DNA from: CAZIOH01 sp964540815
GTDB lineage: Bacteria > Myxococcota_A > Polyangia > Fen-1088
Length of the DNA stretch: 64,000 bases
Assembly (NCBI GenBank): GCA_964540815.1
Contig: CAZIOH010000026.1
Location: forward strand, 4,791 to 68,790
Direction of reading: 5' to 3'
This document shows positions 1 to 8,837 of this stretch, piece by piece. Numbering within the stretch: the first letter of the stretch is position 1; every line of letters starts with the position of its first letter. The notes beneath the pieces are model-generated. The model saw only the letters and a program-made list of their open reading frames with translations, made no database searches and was not told the origin of the DNA. A program made the position numbers and the translations under genes.

Positions 1-1350
1 GTCGGTCTCGAGCGGCACGGTTCGCGGCGGCGCCGACACCGAAGGGCTGGGCGCCGGGCTGGGTGCCGCGCGCAAAGACCGACCAGGTGAAGACCAGGAC
101 GAAGACGCGGGCGAAGGCGGAACCGGCCCGCCCCTGTGAAGCCCGGTGCCACCACGCACGATCAATCCGAGCACGACGAGCCCACCGCAGGCCAGGGCCG
201 ATGTCCTCACCCACCGCCATCCGCGGCGCGCGGCGACATCGGTGGGCAGCGTCGGCATGGGATCGGGGGTCTCGGGCGGAATCGGGTCACGGGTGAGCTC
301 TCGGGCTCCGCCGGGCTCGACCGCGGGCGGGGCGGTTTCCCCGGTCGCCCGCAGGCCGCTGCCGAGGTGTCGGTCGATCACCGCCTGCCGCTCGGCGCGC
401 TCGTGCGCGAACGCCATCGAGACCAGCTTGCCGAGGTGGCGGGTGTGCGAATCGGCCACGAGCGGCAGCATGCCCTGCAGCGCGTGCTCCATCTCGGCCG
501 CCGTCGCGTAGCGGTCGTCGGGGTTCATCGCGAGGGCCTTGCGACACACGTCCTCGAGACCGGAGGGCAAGGCGCTGGTCGAGCGCACGGGGGGCAGCGG
601 CAAGCCGTACGACAGGTGCCGGACGATCGTCACCTCCGTCATGCCCTGCCACATGCGCCGGCCCGCGAGCAGCTCCCACAGGATGACCCCGACCGAGAAC
701 AGATCGGCCCTCCGATCGACGGGCTGCGGGCGGAGCTGGTCGGGGGCCATGTACGCGAGCTTGCCCTTGATGGTTCCCGGGCGGGTCTCGTGGGAGGCCG
801 CCACCATCTTCGCCACCCCGAAGTCCACCAGCTTGACGTGGCCATCGTAGGTGATGAAGACATTGTGGGGGCTCACGTCCCGGTGCACGACCCCGAGCGG
901 CCGGCCGTCGTAGTCGGTGAGATCGTGGACATGTCCGAGCCCCGCCAGGATCTCGATGACGATGCGCAGGCGCAGCGCGAGCGGCAGGGTGAGCTCCGTG
1001 GTCCCGCGTGCGGCCGACAGCCGGTTTTGCACCCGGGTCAGCGGCTGCCCGTCGAGGTACTCCATGGCGATGGTGAGTCGGCCGTCGTGCTCGCTGACCT
1101 CGTAGGTCTGGACCACGTTCGGATGGCTCATGCGGACGGACAGGCGGGCCTCGTCGAGGAACATGGCGGCGAACGTCGGGTCGGACGCCAGCTCGGGCCA
1201 GATGCGCTTCAGAACCACCACCTTCCGGACGGTGGCTTCGGAGGCCACGGCCAGGAACACCTCGGCCATGCCACCCCGCCCGATCCGCGCGAGCTCGCGG
1301 TATCGCGGGGCGGCGTCGATGGGTCCTACGTGGGCGTCGGATGGCGGCAT
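1..1350 (-). CDS. Ser/Thr protein kinase, membrane-anchored (C-terminus outside window)
   Basis: Hanks-type kinase read on the minus strand and running off the left edge, so the stop is not seen; 450 codons are present. The Gly-rich loop IGRGGMAEV lies at residues 23-31, the ATP lysine in VVVLKR at 48, HRDVSPHN at 156-163 and DFG at 176-178. The DVSPHN form, in place of DLKPEN, is common in myxobacterial kinases. A hydrophobic segment near residues 396-412 follows the kinase domain, and a Ser/Pro-rich presumably periplasmic tail begins after it, so it should phosphorylate cytoplasmic targets while sensing outside. I chose ATG at 1350; GTG at 1395 is in frame and possible, and neither has a clear ribosome site. 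It is divergent from the gene at 1721. Confidence 0.9.
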   Translation of the reverse strand, partial: MPPSDAHVGPIDAAPRYRELARIGRGGMAEVFLAVASEATVRKVVVLKRIWPELASDPTFAAMFLDEARLSVRMSHPNVVQTYEVSEHDGRLTIAMEYLDGQPLTRVQNRLSAARGTTELTLPLALRLRIVIEILAGLGHVHDLTDYDGRPLGVVHRDVSPHNVFITYDGHVKLVDFGVAKMVAASHETRPGTIKGKLAYMAPDQLRPQPVDRRADLFSVGVILWELLAGRRMWQGMTEVTIVRHLSYGLPLPPVRSTSALPSGLEDVCRKALAMNPDDRYATAAEMEHALQGMLPLVADSHTRHLGKLVSMAFAHERAERQAVIDRHLGSGLRATGETAPPAVEPGGARELTRDPIPPETPDPMPTLPTDVAARRGWRWVRTSALACGGLVVLGLIVRGGTGLHRGGPVPPSPASSSWSSPGRSLRAAPSPAPSPSVSAPPRTVPLETD

Positions 1351-1720
1351 GTCGATGGCGATGGGCGACTCGGGGAGCGTCCCAGCGCGCGACACTAGCC
1401 CTGGCCCATCGACAGGGGGGTGAAACTTCCGTGACAAGCGGCCGAACTCGACCAGACCAGACAGGGGCTACCCTCGCTCCAGTGCATGGGGCATCCGGGC
1501 AGCCTTGCATCGAGGCAAGGTCACCTGGGCCCGGGAACTGGGAGGCGCGGGGGGAGGCAAGAGCGTACGGGTGGATGGGGCGGAGCAGGTGCGACCTCGA
1601 GGCGCCGCGAGCGGCGCGGGGGTGAAGGTGGGGGAGTTGGCGGTCTGGCTCCGGGGTCGACCCGTTTCCTTGTGTTCCGTCGGGTTCGGGCTCGCTGCGG
1701 TTCTTGCAGAGGCGTGGGCC
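1351..1720. other. Divergent intergenic region
   Basis: About 370 bases between the divergent kinase and cytochrome-like lipoprotein genes. Open frames cross it on both strands, but none looks like a protein and none has a good start. It should hold both promoters. I see no convincing -35/-10 pair and no strong hairpin. Confidence 0.4.
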
Positions 1721-3466
1721 ATGCCTTCCTCGAGCTCCGGGGTTCCACGGTTCCGCCTCGTCTTCCGCCTGTCTCTGGGGCTCGGTCTCGGGGGGGTGGT
1801 TGCCGCCTGCGCCGGGATTCATACCGTCGAGCCGGTCGTGGGCGCGGCCGGGGGCGCTGCGGGTTCTGTCGGCGTCGGCGGTGGCCCCGCAACTGGCACC
1901 GGCGGGACCGCGAGGGGCGGGCTCCTCCTTGGCGGGGGCGGCGCGTCTGGCCGGGGGCAGGGTGTCACGTGCAGCCCGTGCACCGACTTCCCCGCGGCGC
2001 CCATCTTCGACAGCGGGGCGCCCGACAACTCCCAGGCGTTGCTCGGTCCGTCCGGCGGCAGTGGGGCCAGCGCGCCCGGCTCGACCGCGCCCTGCTTGCT
2101 CGAGCCGGAGGACGGCTCCCTGTTTCCACGCAACTGGTTGCGCCCCCGCTTCCGCTTCGCGCCCGCCGGTAATCAGGATCTCTTCGAGCTGCGGCTGCAC
2201 GTCGACAACCAGGCCAATGATCTCGTCGTCTACACCACCGCGACCAGCTGGACGATGCCCAAGGATCTGTGGAAGTCCCTCTCCATCGACGCCACCGATC
2301 GCGACATCGCCGTGACCGTCCGGGGCGTCGCGCGCGCCGCCGCCGGCGCGGGGGGCGGCGCCAGCTCCGCCGCCAGCGCCACGATCCGCATCGCGCCCGC
2401 CAGCGCGGACGGGACCATCGTGTACTGGACCACCTCGGGCGGCTCCGCGCTGAAGGGGTTTCACGTCGGCGACGAGAGCGTCACCACCGTGCTCACGCCG
2501 TCGAACGCCTCCGGGCAATGCGTGGCCTGCCACAGCTCGACCCCCGACGGTGCGTTCATCGGCTTCTCGGCCTCGCCGATCGTGAGCGGCAACTCCTCTC
2601 ACATCGAGATCCGGTCCGGGCAGAATCCAGCACAACAACCGAGCTTCCTCTCCGCCTCGGCGCAGACCCTGCTCGCGCGCGTGCAGCAGCAGCTGCCCAC
2701 CTTCTCGCGAGGGCACTGGACGTCCGGTGATCACGTCCTCGTCGTCGCCGAGTCCGACACCCCCGGAGTGCCAGCCAGGACCCACCTCGACTGGATCGAT
2801 CTCGAGGCCAGCTCGACCGCGCAGGGGGTGGGCTGGGGCGAGCTGGCGCGAACCGGCGATCCGGGCGCGGGCCCCGCGCACCCGTTCTTCAGCCACGATG
2901 GCCAGAGCTTGGTCTACGCCTCGTCCTCCGGGATGATCAACGGCGGGATCGTGGATCACGGCGATCTGTACCGGATCCCGTTCGCCGATCGAAAGGGCGG
3001 GGCTGCCAGCCCCATCCCGGGGGCCAGCACCACGCAGTGGAACGAGTTCTACCCGGCGCTGTCGAGCGACGATGGGTTGCTGGCCTTCACGCGTACCCCG
3101 GACGGACAGACCAGCTACGACAACGCCGCCGCGGAGATCTTCGTCGTGAGGGCGGCCGGTGGCACCCCCACCCGTCTCCGCGCGAACGATCCGGTCGCGT
3201 GCCTCGGCAGGACCAGCCCCGGGCTCACCAACAGCTGGCCCAAGTGGGCCCCGACCGCCGGGAGCGTCCTCGGCAAGACCTACCACTGGCTCATCTTCTC
3301 GTCGAAGCGCCTCGACCAGTCGCACCCGCAGCTCTTCATGGCGGCCGTGGTCGAGGACGAATTCGGTTTCAGCACCACGCCGGCGCTCTACCTGTGGAAT
3401 CAACCGGCCGGCGAGAACAACCACACGCCCGCGTGGGACGTCTTCCAGATCCCCGCGGTCGAGTGA
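1721..3466 (+). CDS. CXXCH-containing TolB-like beta-propeller lipoprotein
   Basis: A 581-residue exported protein. The first 31 residues form a lipoprotein signal ending in a VVAAC lipobox, followed by a Gly/Thr/Ala-rich linker and a CSPC pair. CVACHSS at residues 267-271 is a c-type haem attachment motif. The C-terminal half has repeats resembling PD40/TolB blades (HPFFSHDGQSLVYAS, YPALSSDDGLLAFTR). The frame is open upstream to 1505, but ATG 1721 is preferred because it gives a proper signal peptide and has AGAGG about 10 bases upstream. It lies upstream of the DUF1592/DUF1552 pair, so it may join the same surface system; the role is inferred only. Haem attachment would need confirmation. 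Confidence 0.85.
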   Translation: MPSSSSGVPRFRLVFRLSLGLGLGGVVAACAGIHTVEPVVGAAGGAAGSVGVGGGPATGTGGTARGGLLLGGGGASGRGQGVTCSPCTDFPAAPIFDSGAPDNSQALLGPSGGSGASAPGSTAPCLLEPEDGSLFPRNWLRPRFRFAPAGNQDLFELRLHVDNQANDLVVYTTATSWTMPKDLWKSLSIDATDRDIAVTVRGVARAAAGAGGGASSAASATIRIAPASADGTIVYWTTSGGSALKGFHVGDESVTTVLTPSNASGQCVACHSSTPDGAFIGFSASPIVSGNSSHIEIRSGQNPAQQPSFLSASAQTLLARVQQQLPTFSRGHWTSGDHVLVVAESDTPGVPARTHLDWIDLEASSTAQGVGWGELARTGDPGAGPAHPFFSHDGQSLVYASSSGMINGGIVDHGDLYRIPFADRKGGAASPIPGASTTQWNEFYPALSSDDGLLAFTRTPDGQTSYDNAAAEIFVVRAAGGTPTRLRANDPVACLGRTSPGLTNSWPKWAPTAGSVLGKTYHWLIFSSKRLDQSHPQLFMAAVVEDEFGFSTTPALYLWNQPAGENNHTPAWDVFQIPAVE

Positions 3467-3766
3467 AGGGTCGGCTCGGGACGCGTGGGCGTAACGCGCT
3501 GCTCCAGGCTTTGTAAAGAGTCCACTCAAAATGACTGGACCTTGCCTGGCGAGGGTGCGAAGATCACACTATCCGACGCGGTGGCCGTGAGCCCTGACGG
3601 CCAGAGGACCATGCCCCTCATGGTGCTCGTGCCGTGGGATCGCCGAATTGGTCGAGCGCGGGGCTGAACCCGAAAGGTACTGCTGCCCATGGCAACACTG
3701 TCGGACGCCTTCCCGTGTGGTGCGCCTCGAGTCGTGACGACACGATGTCGAGCGCGGCCCCGTCGC
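3467..3766. other. Intergenic region upstream of DUF1592 gene
   Basis: About 300 bases with no supportable gene. An in-frame ATG at 3689 with GAAAGG about 12 bases upstream would extend the next protein by 26 residues. No clear terminator follows the upstream gene. Confidence 0.35.
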
Positions 3767-5635
3767 ATGTCGGCGTGGAGGCTCGGGGTGTTGTTCGCCG
3801 TCGGCGCCTGCGCAGGCCAGGTTCACGGGCCGGCGGACCCGGGCGGGGCGCCGAGCGACGGCACCTCGCCGGGATCGGGTGGAACGAGTGGCTCGATCCC
3901 CGGGAACGGAAACGTCGGGTCGGGCGGGGCGGGACCGTCCGGCGGCGTCGGTGCCTCGAGCGCTCCGGTCGCCACGCCCGGCGCCGGCGGGGCCGACCCC
4001 GGCAGCAACCCGTCCTCGGGGGCCGCCGGTGGGACGGCGGTCACGGGCAGCGGGGGCGCGACCGCGGTCTGCGATCCCGCGACCGTGGCACCGGGGCGCG
4101 CGCCACTTCGCCGGCTGACCCAGTTCGAATACGGCAACACCGTGCGTGATCTGCTGGGCGACACCACCTCTCCTGGCGCCGCGCTCCCCGCCGAGACCCT
4201 GGCGAGCGGGGTGGCGATCTTCGGCAACAACGCGGACAACCAGTCGGTCTCGAGCTTGCTCGCCGAGAAGTACGACACCGTCGCCGCCGGGATCGCCGAT
4301 CGGGCGACGGCGACGCCGGCGGCGCTCGGCAAGCTCGCACCGTGCGGCAGCACCATCGTGGCGACCAGCCCGACCGCCACCGAGGATGCCTGTGCCCGCA
4401 CCATCGTCGGCGCCGTGGTCCCGAAGGCCTACCGGCGCCCGCTGACCTCCGCCGAGAGCGACGAGCTCGTCGCCTTGTACAAGGGCATCCGCACCGGGAA
4501 CACCTTCGCCTCCGGGATCGCCGGGGTCCTCGAGGCGGTCCTGCAGGCGCCGGATTTCCTGTACCGGATCGAGTTCGGGATGCCCGATCCCGCGCGTCCC
4601 GGGGTGAAGCGCCCCACGCCCTACGAGATGGCCACGCGCCTGTCGTACCTGTTCTGGGGAACCTTGCCCGATGCCACCTTGACCGCGACGGCCGGCACGG
4701 GGACGTTGCTGACCAACGCCGGCGTGCTGGCGCAGGCCAAGGGCATGCTCGACGACGCGCGGTCGCATCCCATCATGGCGTACTTCTTCGACAGCCTGCT
4801 GCCGATCAACAACCTGACCAGCCTCGAGCGCGACAAGACGCTGTACCCGACCTTCGGTGCCACCATCGGCAACCTGATGCACCAGGAGACCCAGCGCTTC
4901 CTCGAGTACGAGATCTACGAGGGGCCCGGCACCTGGACCGACATCCTCACCGCCCCCTACACCTTCGTCAACGACGCGCTCGCCAGCTACTACGGGATGG
5001 CCGGGGTGACCGGCTCGGCGTTCCAGAAGGTGGCGCTCGATCCGCGCAAGCGCATCGGGCTCCTGTCGCAAGGCGGGGTGATGGCGGGCTCGACCGTCTC
5101 GAACACCACGAGCCCGGTGCTGCGTGGCTCGTTCGTGGTGCAGAAGCTGATGTGCCGGATCATCCCGCTGCCGACCGGGGACATCCTGGCGATGGTCAAG
5201 CCGCCCGATCCCTACTCGTTCCCGACGGCCCGCGAGCGGTTCGCGGCGCACCGGATGAACCCGGTGTGCATGACCTGCCACCAGTTCATGGATCCGGTGG
5301 GGCTGACCCTCGAGAACTACGATCCGGTCGGGCTGTGGCGCGACACCGAGAACGGGGTGACCATCGACGCGAGCGGCTCGGTGCCCGGGACCAGCGGGGC
5401 CGCGGCCGGCCCGGTCGACATGATCAAGCTCCTGGCCTCGGCCGACGCCACGCAGACCTGCTTCGCCAGCCACTGGCTCGAGTATGCCTACGGCCGCACG
5501 CTCACCGCCGACGGCGACGCTTGCACCCAGCAGACCGTGCAGGCCGCCTTCAAGGCCGCGGGCTACAACGTCAAGCAGCTGCTGTTGTCCCTGACCCAGA
5601 CCGACGCGTTCTTGTACCTCCCCGCAGCTCAGTGA
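3767..5635 (+). CDS. DUF1592/DUF1588/DUF1585 family lipoprotein (pair A)
   Basis: A 622-residue lipoprotein. The signal ends in AVGAC, then comes a Gly/Ser linker of about 80 residues. The body reads as the planctomycete/myxobacterial set: a DUF1587-like start (RRLTQFEYGNTVRDLLG), then DUF1595, DUF1592, DUF1588 and DUF1585 regions. CMTCHQFMDPVG at 501 onward is the DUF1588 haem-like motif. Function is unknown in the family; members are thought to be extracytoplasmic and cytochrome-like. I chose ATG 3767 because it places the lipobox correctly; ATG 3689 is the alternative. The DUF1552 gene begins 11 bases after the stop, so the two are surely co-transcribed. Confidence 0.88.
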   Translation: MSAWRLGVLFAVGACAGQVHGPADPGGAPSDGTSPGSGGTSGSIPGNGNVGSGGAGPSGGVGASSAPVATPGAGGADPGSNPSSGAAGGTAVTGSGGATAVCDPATVAPGRAPLRRLTQFEYGNTVRDLLGDTTSPGAALPAETLASGVAIFGNNADNQSVSSLLAEKYDTVAAGIADRATATPAALGKLAPCGSTIVATSPTATEDACARTIVGAVVPKAYRRPLTSAESDELVALYKGIRTGNTFASGIAGVLEAVLQAPDFLYRIEFGMPDPARPGVKRPTPYEMATRLSYLFWGTLPDATLTATAGTGTLLTNAGVLAQAKGMLDDARSHPIMAYFFDSLLPINNLTSLERDKTLYPTFGATIGNLMHQETQRFLEYEIYEGPGTWTDILTAPYTFVNDALASYYGMAGVTGSAFQKVALDPRKRIGLLSQGGVMAGSTVSNTTSPVLRGSFVVQKLMCRIIPLPTGDILAMVKPPDPYSFPTARERFAAHRMNPVCMTCHQFMDPVGLTLENYDPVGLWRDTENGVTIDASGSVPGTSGAAAGPVDMIKLLASADATQTCFASHWLEYAYGRTLTADGDACTQQTVQAAFKAAGYNVKQLLLSLTQTDAFLYLPAAQ

Positions 5636-5646
5636 GGAGCCCGTCC

Positions 5647-7032
5647 ATGGCACAGTTCCGCATGAACCGCCGAACCCTGATCCGCGGCGCTGGCAGCATC
5701 GCCATCGCGCTCCCCTGGCTAGAGGCCATGGGGCCGAGCCGCTACGCGCGCGCCGCTGGCACGGCCGGAAAGCGCTTCGTCAGCGTGTTCCAGCCCGGGG
5801 GGACCGTCATCGACAAGTGGCGGCCCACCGGCACGGAGACCGCTCCGGTGCTGAGCCCGATCCTGGCGCCGCTCGAGCCGGTCAAGGGAAAGGTGCTGAT
5901 CGTCGACGGGCTGCAGATGCAAAGCGCGGTGGGTGAGCAGCACCAGTCGGGGATGATCGCGTTCCTCAGCGGGACGGTTCAGGCCGGCGGGGGGACGGGG
6001 TACTCGCAGGGGCCGTCCATCGATCAGGTGCTGGCGGGGCGGCTGTCGGTCGGCAAGAAGCTGCAGAGCTTGCAGGTGGCCGTGCGCTGGGCGACCGGCA
6101 AGTCGCACGGCAACCTCTCGCCGATCAACGCCGTCTACTTCGAGAGCGCGAGCCCGTACAGCCCGATCCCGCCGCGCCTCGATCCCCAGACCATCTGGAG
6201 CGATCTCTTCGGCACCCTCGGCACCACCCCCACCACCGGCGGGGCCGCCGGGGTCGACCCGGTCGCGGCCCGCCGCAAGTCGATCCTCGACTTCGTGGAC
6301 AAGAAGTACGTGGCGCTGTCGGCCAGGCTCGGGGCCAGCGACAAGCAGAAGCTGGATCAGCACCTGACCAAGATCCGGGAGCTCGAGCAGAGCATCACCG
6401 TCACCACCACCACCACCGCCACGTGCAAGGCGCCGACCAAGGTGGACACCACCGGCTACAACCCCACCTCCGGGCTCAAGTCGGCCGACGATGGCTCGCT
6501 GGTGGACAACTCGACCGACGCGGCCATCCCCAAGGTCGGCCAGTTCATGATGGACATGATCGTGATGGCCCTGGCCTGCGACATGACCGGGGTCGCGTCC
6601 CTGCAGTGGAGTGACTCCGAGGCCAAGCACACCTTCCCGTGGTTGAACCTGATGAACCACCACCACTACTACCAGCACGACGGGGGCTTCCAGCCAACCC
6701 AGTGCCAGCAGATCGACACCTGGTATTCGCAGCAGCACCTCTACCTCATCCAGCAGATGGCGGCCGTCGACATGGGTGGGCACAGCCTGCTCGACGAGAG
6801 CGTGGTCTTCTTCGGCTCCGAGATCTCCGAGCCGCCCACCCACAAGAAGCTGAACATGCCGTTCATGCTGGCGGGCGGCGCCGGGGGGCTGCGCACCGGG
6901 CGCTGGGTCTCGTACCCGAACAGCCCGTCACACAACGGCCTGCTCGTGTCGGTCCTGAACCTGTTCGGCGACACCCGCACCAGCTTCGGGACCGCCCAGT
7001 ACACGAACGGGCCGCTCGCCAACATCGTCTGA
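5647..7032 (+). CDS. DUF1552 family protein, Tat-exported (pair A)
   Basis: A 461-residue DUF1552 protein. The N-terminus has a twin-arginine motif (NRRTLIRGAG, Arg8-Arg9) followed by a hydrophobic stretch and an ARA cleavage-like site, so it is probably exported folded through Tat. Landmarks seen are QPGGTVIDKWRPTG near the start, and an ALACDMTGVASLQWSD stretch and a His-rich NHHHYYQHDGG stretch in the C-terminal half. DUF1552 proteins resemble the alkaline-phosphatase/sulfatase-like exported DUF1501 group; no reaction is established. GAGGAG sits seven bases before ATG. It is the second gene of a two-gene operon and converges on pair B. Confidence 0.88.
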   Translation: MAQFRMNRRTLIRGAGSIAIALPWLEAMGPSRYARAAGTAGKRFVSVFQPGGTVIDKWRPTGTETAPVLSPILAPLEPVKGKVLIVDGLQMQSAVGEQHQSGMIAFLSGTVQAGGGTGYSQGPSIDQVLAGRLSVGKKLQSLQVAVRWATGKSHGNLSPINAVYFESASPYSPIPPRLDPQTIWSDLFGTLGTTPTTGGAAGVDPVAARRKSILDFVDKKYVALSARLGASDKQKLDQHLTKIRELEQSITVTTTTTATCKAPTKVDTTGYNPTSGLKSADDGSLVDNSTDAAIPKVGQFMMDMIVMALACDMTGVASLQWSDSEAKHTFPWLNLMNHHHYYQHDGGFQPTQCQQIDTWYSQQHLYLIQQMAAVDMGGHSLLDESVVFFGSEISEPPTHKKLNMPFMLAGGAGGLRTGRWVSYPNSPSHNGLLVSVLNLFGDTRTSFGTAQYTNGPLANIV

Positions 7033-7382
7033 CGGCGCGGGCATCGGGACCCCGGACCTCCCGTTTCCGAGGCGCAAACCGTCGAGATCGGTGGACGTTC
7101 ACGTTTAAATGGACGTGGACCTGGACGCACCCGTGATCGTGGCCGTGACGAGCCGTGCACGTGCACGTGAACGCCCCCCGTGGACCTGATCGGCAGGGCC
7201 CAGGGGATGGATGAGCCGGTCGAGCTTTCTCTTCCTCGAGAAACCAGCGATCCGCGCACCCCGCTCAACTTTCGATCGATTCGATCACGCCCACGGGGGC
7301 GTTCAGGTTCACGTGCACGGCCACGGTCAGGGGATCGGCCACGGCCACGACCACGGGTTTTGACGGCTCGCTTTGAAGGGCC
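7033..7382. other. Repeat-rich spacer between convergent DUF1552 genes
   Basis: A 350-base spacer between the two convergent DUF1552 genes with no supportable gene. It is full of short GGACGTGGACC-type and GTGCACGTG-type motifs in both orientations, with an imperfect inverted repeat annotated separately. It probably holds the terminators of both operons, but I see no T-tract after a hairpin. Confidence 0.45.
7154..7321. repeat. Imperfect long inverted repeat (GTGCACGTGAACGCCCCC)
   Basis: The arm GTGCACGTGAACGCCCCC ending near 7178 is matched in reverse orientation by GGGGGCGTTCAGGTTCACGTGCACGG at 7295-7320, with one small insertion and about 115 bases between arms. Further copies of GGCCACGG/CCGTGGCC-like words flank both arms. 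It could form a large stem-loop in either transcript. Confidence 0.6.
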
Positions 7383-8837
7383 TCAGGCGACGATCGCCGA
7401 GGCGACGCCCTTGGTCAGCGAGGCGTCGCCGAAGTCGTCGACCGGGGTGCCGTCGGCCTTGCGGACCCCGGCGGCGTTGAGGAGGGTGTTCAGCATCTGG
7501 TTGCCGACCACCTTGCCGACGTCGAGGAACTGTCCCGTCTTGAGGTAGCCGTTCCCCGTCCCGCAGAGGATCCAGGGGACCCGGGTGAACGAGTGCGCGC
7601 CGTTGGCCACCTGGTTGGTGAGCACGGTGACGCCCTGGTCGAGGAGGGTCCCGGTCGGGGTGGTGTAGCTCGCCAGGGTGTCGAGCAGGAACTTGAAGTA
7701 GCCGGCGTGCAGGCGATCCACCTGGCGGCAGAGCTCGGCGCCGTTCGGCACGGCCCGGTGCGAGGCGGTGTGGAAGACGAAGGTGGTCCCCGAGATGGTG
7801 AGCTGGTGGTCGTCCTCGCGATCCCCGATCTTGAGCACCGCCACCCGGCTGTAGTCGGAGGCCATCGCGAAGGCCATGAGCTGCATCTGCAGCTTGATCA
7901 CCGTCTCGTGGTTGGGGATGTCGTAGGGCGCGGGATCCACCGTCTGCATCGCGCTGACGGTGGCGGCCGGCAGCGCGGAGATGGCCGACGCGCTCATGGA
8001 GATCTCGATGTCGCGGATGGCGGCGAAGTGCTGGTTCAGGCGGTTCACGTCGCCGCTGGCGAGATCCTTGCGGGCGAGCAGGGCGGTGATCTGGGCGCGC
8101 AGAATATCGTTGACGCTCTTCGACCGGCTGGCGAGGAGCTGCTGCGCCTGCATGGCGGCCGGGTTGGTGCTGGTCCCGGCCACGACGCCGACGATCTTCT
8201 GGTACGCCTTGTAGGGGCTGTCGATGTACGTGCGCGGCTGCCCCGGGCCGATGTACGAGACGTACCCTGGGATGTCGTAGCCGGTGCCGCCCGGGGAGTA
8301 CTTGCCGGCGTGGAGCACGAGCGGCTCGCGGCCGGCGGGGTTCTTCTCGCGGGCGATGCGGCTGTCGATGGACTCTCCGGAGGCCAGGGTCTTGTTGCCC
8401 ATTCCGGTCAGCTTGCTGGCCGTGAGGAGCTGCGCATCGCCCGCCGCGTGATCGCAGCCGGCGCCGAGGAACGGGTGGTTGATCCCGCGGACCATCAGCA
8501 GGCGGGTGGCGTAGTCCGACAGGAGGCTCGTGGTCTGGGTGGTGGCCTCGGCGTCCATCGAGGCCTTGGTCAGGATCCCGGTCTTGGTCGGCCAGAACTT
8601 CTCGGGATCGACGCCGCCGGTCAGGTCGGAGCCCTGTTGCACCACCCCGTTGCCGTTGACCACGAGCAGCAGGAAAGGCGTGCGCGCCGTGCCGGCGGCG
8701 GCCGCGGCCTGCGCGGAGGCCCGGCTCGGCCGCAGCGACTCGAGCAGCGGCAACCCCAGGGTGACCCCCCCGAATCCCCGCAAGAAATGGCGTCTCGACT
8801 GGTGCATCTGCGCGCGGCTCCGGTGGGATGGCGTCAT
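7383..8837 (-). CDS. DUF1552 family protein, Tat-exported (pair B)
   Basis: A 484-residue DUF1552 protein. Tat motif SRRHFLRGFGG has Arg15-Arg16, then a hydrophobic stretch and an ASAQA site. It shares the family layout with pairs A and C: LVVNGNGVVQQG near the start, then a LMAFAMASDYSRVAVLKIGD stretch and a C-terminal VANGAHSF segment. ATG 8837 overlaps the TGA of the upstream DUF1592 gene as ATGA, which argues for translational coupling and for this start over ATG 8807. It converges on the pair A operon. The reaction is unknown. Confidence 0.88.
   Translation of the reverse strand: MTPSHRSRAQMHQSRRHFLRGFGGVTLGLPLLESLRPSRASAQAAAAAGTARTPFLLLVVNGNGVVQQGSDLTGGVDPEKFWPTKTGILTKASMDAEATTQTTSLLSDYATRLLMVRGINHPFLGAGCDHAAGDAQLLTASKLTGMGNKTLASGESIDSRIAREKNPAGREPLVLHAGKYSPGGTGYDIPGYVSYIGPGQPRTYIDSPYKAYQKIVGVVAGTSTNPAAMQAQQLLASRSKSVNDILRAQITALLARKDLASGDVNRLNQHFAAIRDIEISMSASAISALPAATVSAMQTVDPAPYDIPNHETVIKLQMQLMAFAMASDYSRVAVLKIGDREDDHQLTISGTTFVFHTASHRAVPNGAELCRQVDRLHAGYFKFLLDTLASYTTPTGTLLDQGVTVLTNQVANGAHSFTRVPWILCGTGNGYLKTGQFLDVGKVVGNQMLNTLLNAAGVRKADGTPVDDFGDASLTKGVASAIVA

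Noticed and set aside
287..3529. Long minus-strand open frame of more than 1000 codons
   Set aside because: It crosses the kinase and the CXXCH lipoprotein in the wrong frame. The kinase motifs appear only in another minus frame, and this one has Arg/Gly-rich shadow composition.
4342..5646. Upstream extension of the DUF1552 gene
   Set aside because: The open frame continues far upstream, but a Tat signal and GAGGAG site occur at ATG 5647, and the upstream part is out of frame with DUF1592.
3569..5653. Minus-strand open frame antisense to the pair A DUF1592 gene
   Set aside because: High-GC shadow frame: no family pattern, signal or ribosome site, and the plus-strand protein is unmistakable.
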